From assembly GCA_913063125.1 (NCBI GenBank), contig CAJXZM010000008.1:1-64000 (forward strand): DNA of 64,000 bases, written 5' to 3'. The translations under genes were made by a program, and so were the position numbers. The stretch comes from an uncultured Gammaproteobacteria bacterium (GTDB lineage Bacteria; Pseudomonadota; Gammaproteobacteria; Pseudomonadales; Ketobacteraceae). Shown piece by piece: positions 17,241 through 25,013 of this stretch (within the stretch, counting starts at the first letter, position 1; each line of letters begins with the position of its first letter). The notes below the pieces were generated by a model. That model ran no database searches, was not told where the DNA came from, and was given only the letters and a program-made list of their open reading frames with translations.

Positions 17241-18283
17241 AAACGTTATATTTTAATGTCATTGCCTTTGTAGCTATAACCGTTTTGGTGGTGGTTTTAC
17301 TTGGGGCTATGATGATAGGGCCATCACATATAGAATCATTGGCATTGGTTCAAATATTGTTAAATATTATTTTTGAAACGCAGTTTGCCGGTGTTTTTGT
17401 TGATATTGCAAACTGGCAGCAAACTGTTGTTTACCAAGTACGCCTGCCTAGGGTTATTATCGCGGCGTTGGTCGGCGCTTCTCTTTCACTTAGTGGTGCG
17501 GTTTTACAAGGGCTCTTTCGTAACCCATTAGCCTCGCCATCAATACTGGGTGTCTCTTCTGGTGCGTCGCTGGGTGCAATAATTGCCATTTTCTTAGGGC
17601 TTGCTGCAAGTAACATGTGGTCGTTACCCTTATTCGCTTTTATCGGGGCTGGTGTCACGTTGTTGTTTGTGTACAGTATTGCTACTCATCGTGGTCATGC
17701 TCCTATTGGAACCCTGTTGTTGTCGGGGGTAGCCGTGGGGTCCTTTAATGTTGCCATGAGCTCTCTTATTATCGCACTGGCTATGCAACAGTGGGAGGTC
17801 GGGCGAACCATTGTGTTTTGGACAATGGGCGGGCTTGATGGAAGAGGGTGGTACCATGTGTTGTTATTGTTGCCGGTGTTTTTGTCTAGCCTTGTAGTTA
17901 TATTAAGTTACAAACGTGATTTGGATATCTTATTGGTTGGAGAGGTGCATGCTAATGCGGTTGGTGTTGATGTAGTGAGAGTAAGAAAGCACTTGTTACT
18001 GGTCACGGCACTATTAACGGGGTGTTCTGTTTCTATAGCAGGTGGCATAGGATTTATTGGCCTTGTTGTTCCTCATATAACTCGATTACTCGTAGGGCCA
18101 CATCATAGGCGCCTACTGCCGATTACGGCGCTGCTGGGTGCAATAATTTTGGTGTTGGCTGATTTGTTAATTCGCGGTAATGCTAGTTACGCGTCGATAC
18201 CTCTGGGTGTGGTCACTGGAGCAATGGGCGCCCCTTTTTTCCTTTTTCTATTGTTGAAACAACGCAAGATTATGCAGGGATAA
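17237..18283 (+). CDS. btuC: Cobalamin ABC transporter permease BtuC
   Basis: A FecCD/BtuC-family inner-membrane permease of 348 residues, with about ten hydrophobic segments. Motifs include VRLPRVIIAALVGASLSLSG, LFRNPLASPSILGVSSGA and the ATPase-contact region GGIGFIGLVVPHITRLLVG near residue 270. It starts with GTG overlapping the btuF stop (GTGA), which implies translational coupling. Works with the ATPase encoded at 19270. Confidence 0.92.
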   Translation: MKTLYFNVIAFVAITVLVVVLLGAMMIGPSHIESLALVQILLNIIFETQFAGVFVDIANWQQTVVYQVRLPRVIIAALVGASLSLSGAVLQGLFRNPLASPSILGVSSGASLGAIIAIFLGLAASNMWSLPLFAFIGAGVTLLFVYSIATHRGHAPIGTLLLSGVAVGSFNVAMSSLIIALAMQQWEVGRTIVFWTMGGLDGRGWYHVLLLLPVFLSSLVVILSYKRDLDILLVGEVHANAVGVDVVRVRKHLLLVTALLTGCSVSIAGGIGFIGLVVPHITRLLVGPHHRRLLPITALLGAIILVLADLLIRGNASYASIPLGVVTGAMGAPFFLFLLLKQRKIMQG

Positions 18284-18287
18284 AATA

Positions 18288-19277
18288 ATGTGGAATGTGA
18301 TTGAAGAATGTATAGAATCCCCCGCTCATGGCTGGAGTATGGGTAGTTTCGGCGCGATTGGTGAATTTAATTGGGATGCTGGTGAGACCTGTCTTCATTT
18401 CAATGATGGAAGGCTTGGTTGCATCACCGACCGTGGTGCTTTAGCGTTAACATTACGTGATGATCTAGAGCCGTTAGCGTATGAATATTTAACCAAGAAC
18501 CCTAGCCACTGGACACAGGGAATTGCTTTTTGTTTAGATGCTGAAAAAGCAAAAATGAAAAATTATTCAGTAATAACTGAGCTTGGCCCGGATGAAGGTG
18601 CGTTAAAGCTAGAACATAAAAAGCATATATTGTTTGATATGGGTTTGAGGCAGGGCTTCGTTGATATAGCAATTCGAACGGATAATGCGGAGTTGATAGA
18701 TGCCTTACGACAGGCGTGTGGTAGTGATTTGCTTATGCCTGGAAATCCTGCAATGGCTGCGATTATTAATGCAGGCCCACATCGAGTGTTTACGACTGCG
18801 TTAGGGCGGTTAGAAGTGTATCAGCTCATTGGCATCGAGAAATCGCCGCAGGGGCCGCACACTCATGTATTACCTAAATTAATGGCGAGTGGGAGGGCTT
18901 TTTCTGCCAATGTACCTATTCGTGATGGAATGCTCCCGATGTTGACATTGCATGCAGCGAACCCGTGTCGAGATCTATTAGGTAAAGATAAGCCGTTTGA
19001 TCAATATCAGTTTCAACAATTTCAACATTGGCTGCAGCGTTTTGGTATTCAGGATTATTATCAGCAAAAACAGCTGGTGTTTGATTGGTTGGACGCGAAC
19101 CAAAGCAGTGATGATGTTAATCCTGGTGAAAGCCGTTTAGTACGCACTGCCACTCGTGTTGCCATTAGACAATACGAACAACTGCAGCCTGACAAGAGCT
19201 TGTTGCTGGCGGGCTGGCGGAAGAGGTTTGATAAAGTATTAGATGGTGCAGTGAGTCAAGACGTTGGGCATGGCTAG
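18288..19277 (+). CDS. Conserved protein of unknown function in the btu operon
   Basis: A soluble protein of 329 residues with no signal peptide or membrane segment. The start reads MWNVIEECIESPAHGWSMG and the next segment has the form FGAIGEFNW. A later stretch includes PHTHVLPKLMASGR and a pair of short acidic/His-containing motifs. I do not recognise a catalytic family; it vaguely recalls a DUF class seen beside cobalamin genes (DUF6925), but that is memory, not a search. It lies four bases after btuC with AGGGA before the ATG and overlaps the btuD start, so it is co-transcribed and co-translated with the transporter. A role in cobalamin handling is inferred from position only. Confidence 0.7.
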   Translation: MWNVIEECIESPAHGWSMGSFGAIGEFNWDAGETCLHFNDGRLGCITDRGALALTLRDDLEPLAYEYLTKNPSHWTQGIAFCLDAEKAKMKNYSVITELGPDEGALKLEHKKHILFDMGLRQGFVDIAIRTDNAELIDALRQACGSDLLMPGNPAMAAIINAGPHRVFTTALGRLEVYQLIGIEKSPQGPHTHVLPKLMASGRAFSANVPIRDGMLPMLTLHAANPCRDLLGKDKPFDQYQFQQFQHWLQRFGIQDYYQQKQLVFDWLDANQSSDDVNPGESRLVRTATRVAIRQYEQLQPDKSLLLAGWRKRFDKVLDGAVSQDVGHG

Positions 19278-20088
19278 CATGAGAACACTTTCAGTAAAAG
19301 ATCTTCAGTTTTCCTACGATGGCAATATCGTGTTCGAAGGTGTTAATCTAGAATTTGGAAAAGGGGAGATGATTGGTTTAATCGGGCCAAATGGCGCGGG
19401 AAAATCGACCTTGCTACGTTTACTTATGGGGTTGATGGCTCCCGGACAAGGTGAGGTGCACTTGAACGGGGGGTGTATTAGCCGAATTAAACGCCGAGAA
19501 CTAGCACAGTATTTAACCTTGGTTCCACAGGATTCTCAGGTAGGTTACGCTTTTTCTGCCGAAGAACTTGTGGCGATGGGAAGAAACCCTTGGTTGGGGC
19601 GTTTTCAACCTCTTGGTCGTCACGATGTAGACATCATACAGTCAGCAATGGAAAAAATGGATGTCGCACGGTTTGCCAAGAGGTCGGTTAATCAACTTTC
19701 AGGTGGTGAACGGCAACGCGTATTTATAGCTCGTGCTATTGCACAAGAAACGCCAATCATAATGTTAGATGAGGCTACCGCAAATCTCGATATATGCCAT
19801 CAATTAGAAATATTGTCTCTCGCTAAAAAACTTGCAGAAGGTGGGCGAACAGTGATTGCTGCCATTCATGATTTGACGATGGCATCGCGATTCTGTGATC
19901 GTTTACTATTATTAGCTGATAAGGGGTTGAGAGCTGATGGGCGCGCTAATGAAGTCTTAACAGAGGGGAATTTACGTCGGTATTTTAAGCTTCATGCAGA
20001 AGTTCATGCACAATCAGGGCGGCCTGGTTTGAATATTGCCGCAATTAGTCCAGTCAGTTCATCGGAAAGTAATAATTATAATGATTGA
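19270..20088 (+). CDS. btuD: Cobalamin ABC transporter ATPase BtuD
   Basis: An ABC ATPase of the FecE/BtuD class: Walker A GPNGAGKST near residue 40, Q-loop LVPQDSQ, signature LSGGERQR, Walker B IIMLDEAT, and the H-loop IHDLTMASRF. Energises cobalamin import through BtuC. The start is ambiguous: ATG 19270, ATG 19279 and an upstream TTG at 19264 are in frame. ATG 19270 overlaps the end of the preceding gene, typical of coupled operons. A C-terminal extension of about 25 residues carries no known motif. Confidence 0.9.
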   Translation: MASMRTLSVKDLQFSYDGNIVFEGVNLEFGKGEMIGLIGPNGAGKSTLLRLLMGLMAPGQGEVHLNGGCISRIKRRELAQYLTLVPQDSQVGYAFSAEELVAMGRNPWLGRFQPLGRHDVDIIQSAMEKMDVARFAKRSVNQLSGGERQRVFIARAIAQETPIIMLDEATANLDICHQLEILSLAKKLAEGGRTVIAAIHDLTMASRFCDRLLLLADKGLRADGRANEVLTEGNLRRYFKLHAEVHAQSGRPGLNIAAISPVSSSESNNYND

Positions 20089-20114
20089 GTCCGGAGGTTG
20101 CATATACATATATG

Positions 20115-20133
20115 TTTAGTTAGACTAACTAAA
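20115..20133. promoter_or_regulatory. Palindromic MarR operator
   Basis: TTTAGTTAGACTAACTAAA, a perfect 9-1-9 inverted repeat placed 30 bases before the MarR start codon. Its size and position fit a MarR dimer site for autorepression. Confidence 0.65.
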
Positions 20134-20162
20134 TATATCGTTGCGTGGAGCAATACAATTCA

Positions 20163-20585
20163 ATGAATTATGATGAATTATTACTTTCCAAGATAAGTAA
20201 GCTATCTCGGTTAGCGCCAAAAGTGATGGAGAAACCGCTAAGTTCAATCGATATTTCGATTCAAGAGTTCAGAATTGTTGGGCTTTTAATTGGGGAGGAG
20301 GGGATTAGTCAGAAAGATTTAGCCAAGAAGTTATCGGTTAAGCCTTCAACACTTTCAGTCGCCATACGTAAGCTAGAAGGTAAAGGTTACATTGATCGGG
20401 AAGTTTCAATGGCTGATAAACGAGTTAACTACTTAACGCTGAATGATGATGTTGATCTAACTGAGGCCATTAATGTTGTACGGGATTTCGAGGGTGAGTT
20501 AACGATAGGGATTACCAAAAAAGATGTGGAAACCACTAAAAAAGTGCTTAATAAGATGTTGAAGAATCTGGAGTTGAATTTCTAA
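20163..20585 (+). CDS. MarR-family transcriptional regulator
   Basis: A protein of 140 residues with the MarR winged helix-turn-helix in the middle: SQKDLAKKLSVKPSTLSVAI then RKLEGKGYIDREVSMADKR. The flanking N- and C-terminal helices would form the dimer interface. ATG 20163 is preferred; an in-frame GTG lies 18 bases earlier but overlaps the ribosome-binding site GTGGAG. It starts just after a perfect palindrome that is its likely operator. Probably controls itself and the downstream NnrU gene. The inducer is unknown. Confidence 0.85.
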   Translation: MNYDELLLSKISKLSRLAPKVMEKPLSSIDISIQEFRIVGLLIGEEGISQKDLAKKLSVKPSTLSVAIRKLEGKGYIDREVSMADKRVNYLTLNDDVDLTEAINVVRDFEGELTIGITKKDVETTKKVLNKMLKNLELNF

Positions 20586-20659
20586 CAGGATCTGATCTGC
20601 ATGAAGTATTAGATTGGAGTAGTTAAAAATATTTATAAATTATTAATAGGGTAAATATT

Positions 20660-21211
20660 ATGATTTTACTATTCGCGGGATTAACAATGTTTTTGACAAT
20701 TCATTTCCTACCGGAATTGAATGGACGAAGTTTTTTTGTACATAAAATTGGTGAGCCTGCATATAAGGGGATATATTCTCTATTATCAATTTTAGCCTTT
20801 GTGTTGATCGTTTATGGGAAGGCTTACAGCGATTTTGTTTCTGTTTGGAATCCATCTGTGTGGATGAGGCATTTAACAATGCTGATGGTATTAGTGGCCA
20901 TGTTGTTGCTTTCAATATCACAAATTCCTAATAATTTCAGGCGGACAATTAAACACCCAATGTTGTTGGGAGTAACCTTATGGGGCATTGCACACTTGCT
21001 TGTTAATGGCGATCTTGCATCTATTGTTTTGTTTGGTAGTTTTGTTCTGTTTTCCGTTATAAAAATGTTCACAATGGAAAGGCACAAACCTTATACCCAA
21101 CCTGATCCCGTTAAGTCATATTGGAACGTGGTGTCAATTGTAGTGGGTTTCTTAATTTATGGGGCGGCATTGGGGTTTCATCAATCGATTGCGGGAGTAT
21201 CGTTATTCTAA
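20660..21211 (+). CDS. NnrU-family membrane protein
   Basis: A protein of 183 residues with about six hydrophobic segments. The family core is visible as KHPMLLGVTLWGIAHLLVNG, with His and Asn in membrane segments, followed by LASIVLFGSF. NnrU proteins are found in denitrification clusters and elsewhere and relate to isoprenoid/heme-type membrane enzymes; function is poorly defined. AGGG precedes the ATG. It follows the MarR gene by 74 bases and may share its control. Confidence 0.85.
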   Translation: MILLFAGLTMFLTIHFLPELNGRSFFVHKIGEPAYKGIYSLLSILAFVLIVYGKAYSDFVSVWNPSVWMRHLTMLMVLVAMLLLSISQIPNNFRRTIKHPMLLGVTLWGIAHLLVNGDLASIVLFGSFVLFSVIKMFTMERHKPYTQPDPVKSYWNVVSIVVGFLIYGAALGFHQSIAGVSLF

Positions 21212-21224
21212 ATCGAGTTCGATT

Positions 21225-21518
21225 ATGAACGGCGTGCCTGAAGTTTGGCTTACAGCCATCAGAAAAGATCAAACCCCCTTTCGAAATGATTTGGATATTG
21301 TTACGCAGGATGAAACAGGGTTAATAAAGGTGGCTCCAGTATTCTATTGGACTGATGTCGATATGGAGGGATACCTTTTAGAGAACGAGTTACCTGATGA
21401 AGAGGATTACTTCGATCCAACTAAGGTGCTAGGGAGTGTGGTTTACATACGCAGTCTCCGGCAGCCTAATATTTGGTTTCGGGTGATAGCCCCAAGAGCA
21501 TTAGATGATAGGCTGTAA
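21225..21518 (+). CDS. Small hypothetical protein
   Basis: A protein of 97 residues, acidic and without signal or membrane segments. It reads as a compact mixed-strand domain (VPEVWLTAIRKDQ, YWTDVDMEGYLL, VVYIRSLRQPNIWFRVI). I do not recognise the family. An upstream in-frame start would overlap the NnrU gene by 53 bases, so ATG 21225 is preferred. It is followed by a strong terminator and is probably co-transcribed with the NnrU gene. Confidence 0.55.
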   Translation: MNGVPEVWLTAIRKDQTPFRNDLDIVTQDETGLIKVAPVFYWTDVDMEGYLLENELPDEEDYFDPTKVLGSVVYIRSLRQPNIWFRVIAPRALDDRL

Positions 21519-21520
21519 GG

Positions 21521-21552
21521 GCCAGGGAGGGCGCACAACAACGCCCCCTGGC
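21521..21552. terminator. GC-rich terminator hairpin
   Basis: GCCAGGGAGGGCG (21521-21533) pairs with CGCCCCCTGGC (21542-21552), with one bulge/mismatch. It lies two bases after the hypothetical gene's stop and between convergent genes. Confidence 0.65.
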
Positions 21553-21559
21553 GATAACT

Positions 21560-21578
21560 AGGGGATATGCTTTCCCCT
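21560..21578. terminator. Second terminator hairpin between convergent genes
   Basis: AGGGGA (21560-21565) and TCCCCT (21573-21578) form a short stem followed by GTTATTTTA. With the previous hairpin it separates the MarR-NnrU operon from sodN. Confidence 0.5.
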
Positions 21579-21608
21579 GTTATTTTATGGATGCGCATGC
21601 CAAACCAT

Positions 21609-22115
21609 CTAGCCATATTGGGGATAGATTACTTGTTCATTAGGAGGGTAGGGACACTCTGATTTTACGGTGTTGATGCCTTTGGTTTCCCAGAATATTT
21701 CTGATAGTTCATTCACCAAATCCAGCAAATGTAGCCCTTTTTCTCTGTTAACGGTTTGTTTACATGCGGATGCGGCCAGCATGATATTGTGAGCTAGAGT
21801 GTGAATAACTGGAAATTGGTCGAATTGAGGTTGTTTAAAATAATCCCCCCAAATAATGCACACTTCCTGCTTTACGTTATTTGCGTGGATTTCTTTCTGG
21901 CGGGTCAGACGTGATAACTGGGCGTGGCCTGATATCTTAAATTCGGAATCTTTTGCGTTATCAAGTTCATCAATTAGATCAATAAATCTAATTACGCTGA
22001 GTGCAGCAATTTGCGTGGCGTTGGGATCATAAATTTTGCAGGGTATATCGCAATGGGCTTGTGCTTCCTCAAAGGGACTTAGGGTATTAATTGTTTTTAA
22101 TAAACTGTAAATCAT
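21609..22115 (-). CDS. sodN: Nickel superoxide dismutase
   Basis: The nickel-hook signature HCDIPCKIYD begins at residue 21. Known enzymes use the free N-terminus of His1, Cys2 and Cys6 to hold nickel after a leader is cleaved directly before the His. Here a 20-residue leader ends ...EEAQA before it. The following helical region (ALSVIRFIDLIDEL, then LSRLTRQKEIHANNVKQEV) matches the four-helix bundle. The mature part is about 148 residues, longer than the usual 117 because of a C-terminal tail. The leader needs a protease (SodX in other bacteria), not present in the window. AGGA precedes the ATG and a Fur-like box lies about 90 bases upstream. It lies downstream of a broken fumC and a pseudoazurin gene on the same strand. 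Confidence 0.9.
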   Translation of the reverse strand: MIYSLLKTINTLSPFEEAQAHCDIPCKIYDPNATQIAALSVIRFIDLIDELDNAKDSEFKISGHAQLSRLTRQKEIHANNVKQEVCIIWGDYFKQPQFDQFPVIHTLAHNIMLAASACKQTVNREKGLHLLDLVNELSEIFWETKGINTVKSECPYPPNEQVIYPQYG

Positions 22116-22206
22116 AACTTTTCCTAAATAAAACTTTTAGATTGGGAGTCTCTCTTCTGTGTTAGCCCTGTCATGAAGTATCATAATATAAAACCACCCG
22201 AATGTT

Positions 22207-22225
22207 AATAGGAATCGTTCGCATC
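22207..22225. promoter_or_regulatory. Fur-like box upstream of sodN
   Basis: AATAGGAATCGTTCGCATC, an imperfect inverted repeat resembling Fur sites and sharing TCGTTC-N-CAT with the box at 24105. It lies about 90 bases upstream of the sodN start, with a TATTAT -10-like element between. Candidate by inspection only. Confidence 0.45.
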
Positions 22226-22267
22226 TGGATGGTTTGATTTGCTTTGATATGGTTTTGTTGGTCTCAG

Positions 22268-23450
22268 CTAGGTTTGGATGCCGCCGAGGGTCAGCTTCGC
22301 AGGGTCTAGCAGGCGTTCAAGTTCTTCGCGGCTTAGGTTAGTATTTTCGCTTGCAACGTCAATTATGGGGCGGCCATCTCTATAGGCTAATTTTGCAATG
22401 TCAGCAGCTTTTGAATAGCCGATAATGGGGTTTAATGCGGTGACTAGAATGGGATTGCGAGACACAGCTTCTTTCAGCTTGTCTTCTCTCACCGTAAAAG
22501 TGGCGATCGCTTTATCAGCCAATAATCGGCTGATATTTGATAGAAGCTCTATGCTTTCCAGCAGGTTTTTTGCTATCACGGGCAGCATTACATTTAGTTC
22601 AAAATTGCCAGATTGACCTGCGATTGTAACGGTACTGTCGTTACCAATCACTTGTGCTGCAACCATGGTTGTAGCCTCAGGAATAACGGGGTTTACTTTT
22701 CCTGGCATAATTGATGATCCAGGTTGGAGGGCTTGCAGTTCAATTTCCCCCAACCCAGCTAAGGGGCCTGAGTTCATCCAGCGCAAATCATTCGCAATTT
22801 TCATCATTGATACAGCGGTGGCTTTTAACTGCCCTGATAAGGTTATGGCGATATCCATGGAGCCTATATGTGTGAAAAAATTATTTGCCGGTGTAAATGT
22901 AACCCCTGTTTTTTCGGTTAGCATTTGATTGAAACATTCGGCAAAATCTGGATGGGCGTTTATACCTGTACCAACGGCGGTGCCTCCTTGTGCCAAGCTT
23001 TGTACACTTGGTTGCAACTGTTTCAAGTGTTGAATATTTTGTTCGATTTGATCCGCCCAAGCATTCAGGCTTTGGCTCATTCGAACAGGCATTGCATCCA
23101 TCAAATGCGTGCGTCCGGTCTTAACAAATTTGTCGACGCTTGCTGCTTTGTCCATAATTGATATGATCATTCGCACCAACATTATCGCAATAAATTTTGG
23201 ATGCTAGTGTTGCCAATACTTCATTGGCATTCATGTTAGAGCTAGTGCCGGATCCAGTTTGGTAAACGTCAACAGGGAAGTGCTGGATATAGTCGTTTGT
23301 TTCTAATAGTGAATCGACTGCCTGGCAAATCGAAGTTGCCATTTTGGATGGTATTTGATTTAGTTTACCATTTGCCTTTGCGGCAGCGTATTTAGCCAGC
23401 AGCAGCGCATGTATAAACGATGTAGGCATAGGTTGACCGCTGATTGGGAA
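22268..23450 (-). pseudogene. fumC: Class II fumarase gene with internal deletion and frameshift
   Basis: Two frames together cover an iron-independent fumarase. The upstream frame (from 23429) has [13 protein letters not shown] and ends its homology at NYGQSS. The downstream frame (to 22268) resumes at [16 protein letters not shown] and continues through the signature GSSIMPGKVNPV to the C-terminus. In intact FumC about 30-40 residues lie between GQSS and GRTHL, including the SSND...PTA active-site stretch. Here they are joined directly with a change of frame, so roughly 90-100 bases are missing. The N-terminal 35-40 residues are also lost: homology begins NNFPISGQP, just after an in-frame stop. 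It cannot make a working fumarase. It lies between sodN and the pseudoazurin gene, recalling the Fur-regulated fumC-sodA operon of Pseudomonas aeruginosa. Confidence 0.88.
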
Positions 23451-23644
23451 GTTATTTTAGTGAGGGGTTTTCAGGCTCTGATCCGCGGCGGATTTTTCCG
23501 CGTAACACTTTCAGGCAGGGATTAATGGTATGTATATTGGTAGTCATGATGGTCTATACCGTTGGCCCCCTACCGCTAATGGATTGGAGCCTGAATTTAT
23601 CGGGGGATTTGGATGCTGTGCCCATTAAATTTCGGGTTGGCTAT

Positions 23645-24088
23645 CTACTTAACTTGAGAAAGGTACTTGTTGAGACGATCGTTATTTGTTGCGAAGGTAG
23701 TGGTTAGTGCTTTCGAAGATTTTTTGATTTCGTCTAAGTTTGTAGGTTTTCCTGCAATGATAACGCCGACCATTGCGAGCACGGAATGTGGCATACACTT
23801 GTATATATAAACCCCTTCTTTATCGATAGTGACTGATATTTTTTGACTCATTTCACCTTTCCAGGTGACGGAGCCTTTCGGGGTAAGCCCGGGAACGGAT
23901 TCAGAATTATGGGCTGAATCTGTTGGTTCAAAGTTAACGGTGTCGCCCACAGCGACGTTGATAACTGCGGGTTCGAAGACCATCATGCCATCTGTCCCCA
24001 TATTTTTCATTTCTACAGTATGTTCTGCTGCGAAAGCTAGTGAGGAGGTTAGCGTTAATACCAGTGTAAGGATTAGTTTGTTTGTCAT
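23645..24088 (-). CDS. Pseudoazurin (type 1 copper protein)
   Basis: A 147-residue periplasmic cupredoxin with signal peptide 1-21 (LAFA-A). The type 1 copper ligands are present in pseudoazurin arrangement: His60 (DSAHNSES), Cys98, His101 and Met106 in KCMPHSVLAM. MKNMG near residue 27 and GVIIAG after the copper loop fit the family. Pseudoazurin carries single electrons in the periplasm, for example to nitrite reductase, and can replace cytochrome c. AAGGTG precedes the ATG and a Fur-like box lies at 24105-24127. It is the first gene of the set pseudoazurin, fumC remnant, sodN. Its partner enzyme is not in the window. Confidence 0.9.
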   Translation of the reverse strand: MTNKLILTLVLTLTSSLAFAAEHTVEMKNMGTDGMMVFEPAVINVAVGDTVNFEPTDSAHNSESVPGLTPKGSVTWKGEMSQKISVTIDKEGVYIYKCMPHSVLAMVGVIIAGKPTNLDEIKKSSKALTTTFATNNDRLNKYLSQVK

Positions 24089-24104
24089 AATAGCACCTTA
24101 TTGT

Positions 24105-24127
24105 AAATGATTGTCGTTCTCATTATT
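24105..24127. promoter_or_regulatory. Fur box upstream of the pseudoazurin gene
   Basis: AATGATTGTCGTTCTCATT (24106-24124) with flanking A/T, close to the consensus GATAATGATAATCATTATC and its common variant AATGATAATCGTTCTCATT. It lies 18 bases before the pseudoazurin start codon, where bound Fur would block transcription when iron is available. Confidence 0.65.
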
Positions 24128-24208
24128 GATCGGAGTAAAGAGAGGTGCAATGTTTTTTTGTTGGAGCTGATCATCGGGGGTGTTGATTTAACAAGAAGAG
24201 GAGGTTTG

Positions 24209-24979
24209 CTATATTTTGTGCCCAATTCTCCAGTAACTCACAATGTAATTGTCTTTTAAGTTGATACTTCTATCTTCGTCAAAGTAATAGCGCAATTGGT
24301 ACATTGTACTTTGTTCGCAAGCTGACCAAATGGAGGGAGTTCCGTTTAACCAGGGGAGAGATTTTACTTTTTTGGCGAGACTGCTGGTGCGTTGCGTGGG
24401 GTTGGGGTTGATGAGCCAGTGTACTTCTATACCTTTTGGGCATTCAAGTTCTTGCTTGTCGCTTTTGTTATAGATTTCGATAACCACATAACCTTTGGCG
24501 TCTTGTGGCAGGTGTTCTATGTTGCAGATGACCGCAGGTAGGGCTGTCATGTCGCCAATAAGGAAAAACCAAGCTGCGTCCTTATTAATCATTTGTGATG
24601 GTTTATTAGCTTTGCGTAAGTGAGGGCCGGCAATCGCGATATTGTCCCCCTTTTTACATTTTTTAGCCCAATTTGATGCAACGCCAGAGTGAAGTAAGCT
24701 GCCATGCAAAACCATGTCGATTGTTAGTTCTTTTGTACTTATGTCAAAATCACGAACAGTATAATAACGCCTACGGGGTTGTTTGCTTTTTGCTTGCAGC
24801 AGCCTCGGCTTATGTACTGTGGTTTCCCCTGCCTGAGGAAAAAGGAGGGCTATCCATGCGCCCTCATGGTTTTTTGGGAAATTGTGAAGTTCAGCACCGC
24901 CCAGTGTGACCCTTTGCATATTCGGAGTTATTTGTTCGCTTCGAACGACATTAAGATCACGGATAGGTAGTTTGGCCAT
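24209..24979 (-). CDS. Siderophore-interacting protein (ferric-siderophore reductase, ViuB type)
   Basis: A protein of 256 residues in the SIP/ViuB/YqjH family, cytoplasmic flavin-dependent reductases that release iron from imported siderophores. Visible signs: ITPNMQRVTLGG, the FAD-binding RRYYTVRDFD, the segment GVASNWAKKCKKGD then IAGPHLR, the NAD(P)H-side FLIGDMTALPAV, and a C-terminal WSACEQSTMYQLRYYF helix. AAGGTG precedes the ATG. It lies 34 bases after the acyltransferase gene and is in the same operon, driven by the minus-strand sigma box at 26112-26135. Confidence 0.9.
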   Translation of the reverse strand: MAKLPIRDLNVVRSEQITPNMQRVTLGGAELHNFPKNHEGAWIALLFPQAGETTVHKPRLLQAKSKQPRRRYYTVRDFDISTKELTIDMVLHGSLLHSGVASNWAKKCKKGDNIAIAGPHLRKANKPSQMINKDAAWFFLIGDMTALPAVICNIEHLPQDAKGYVVIEIYNKSDKQELECPKGIEVHWLINPNPTQRTSSLAKKVKSLPWLNGTPSIWSACEQSTMYQLRYYFDEDRSINLKDNYIVSYWRIGHKI

Positions 24980-25013
24980 ATATCACCTTGTTTGCATGGT
25001 TTTGTGTGTGAAA

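Noticed and set aside
22268-23429. Two separate fumarase-like genes
   Set aside because: The two frames are consecutive parts of a single FumC with a deletion between them, so one pseudogene explains both.
23444-23707. 87-residue plus-strand ORF beyond the fumC remnant
   Set aside because: It overlaps the end of the pseudoazurin gene antisense, has no ribosome-binding site and reads through a GC-rich palindrome; no family is recognisable.
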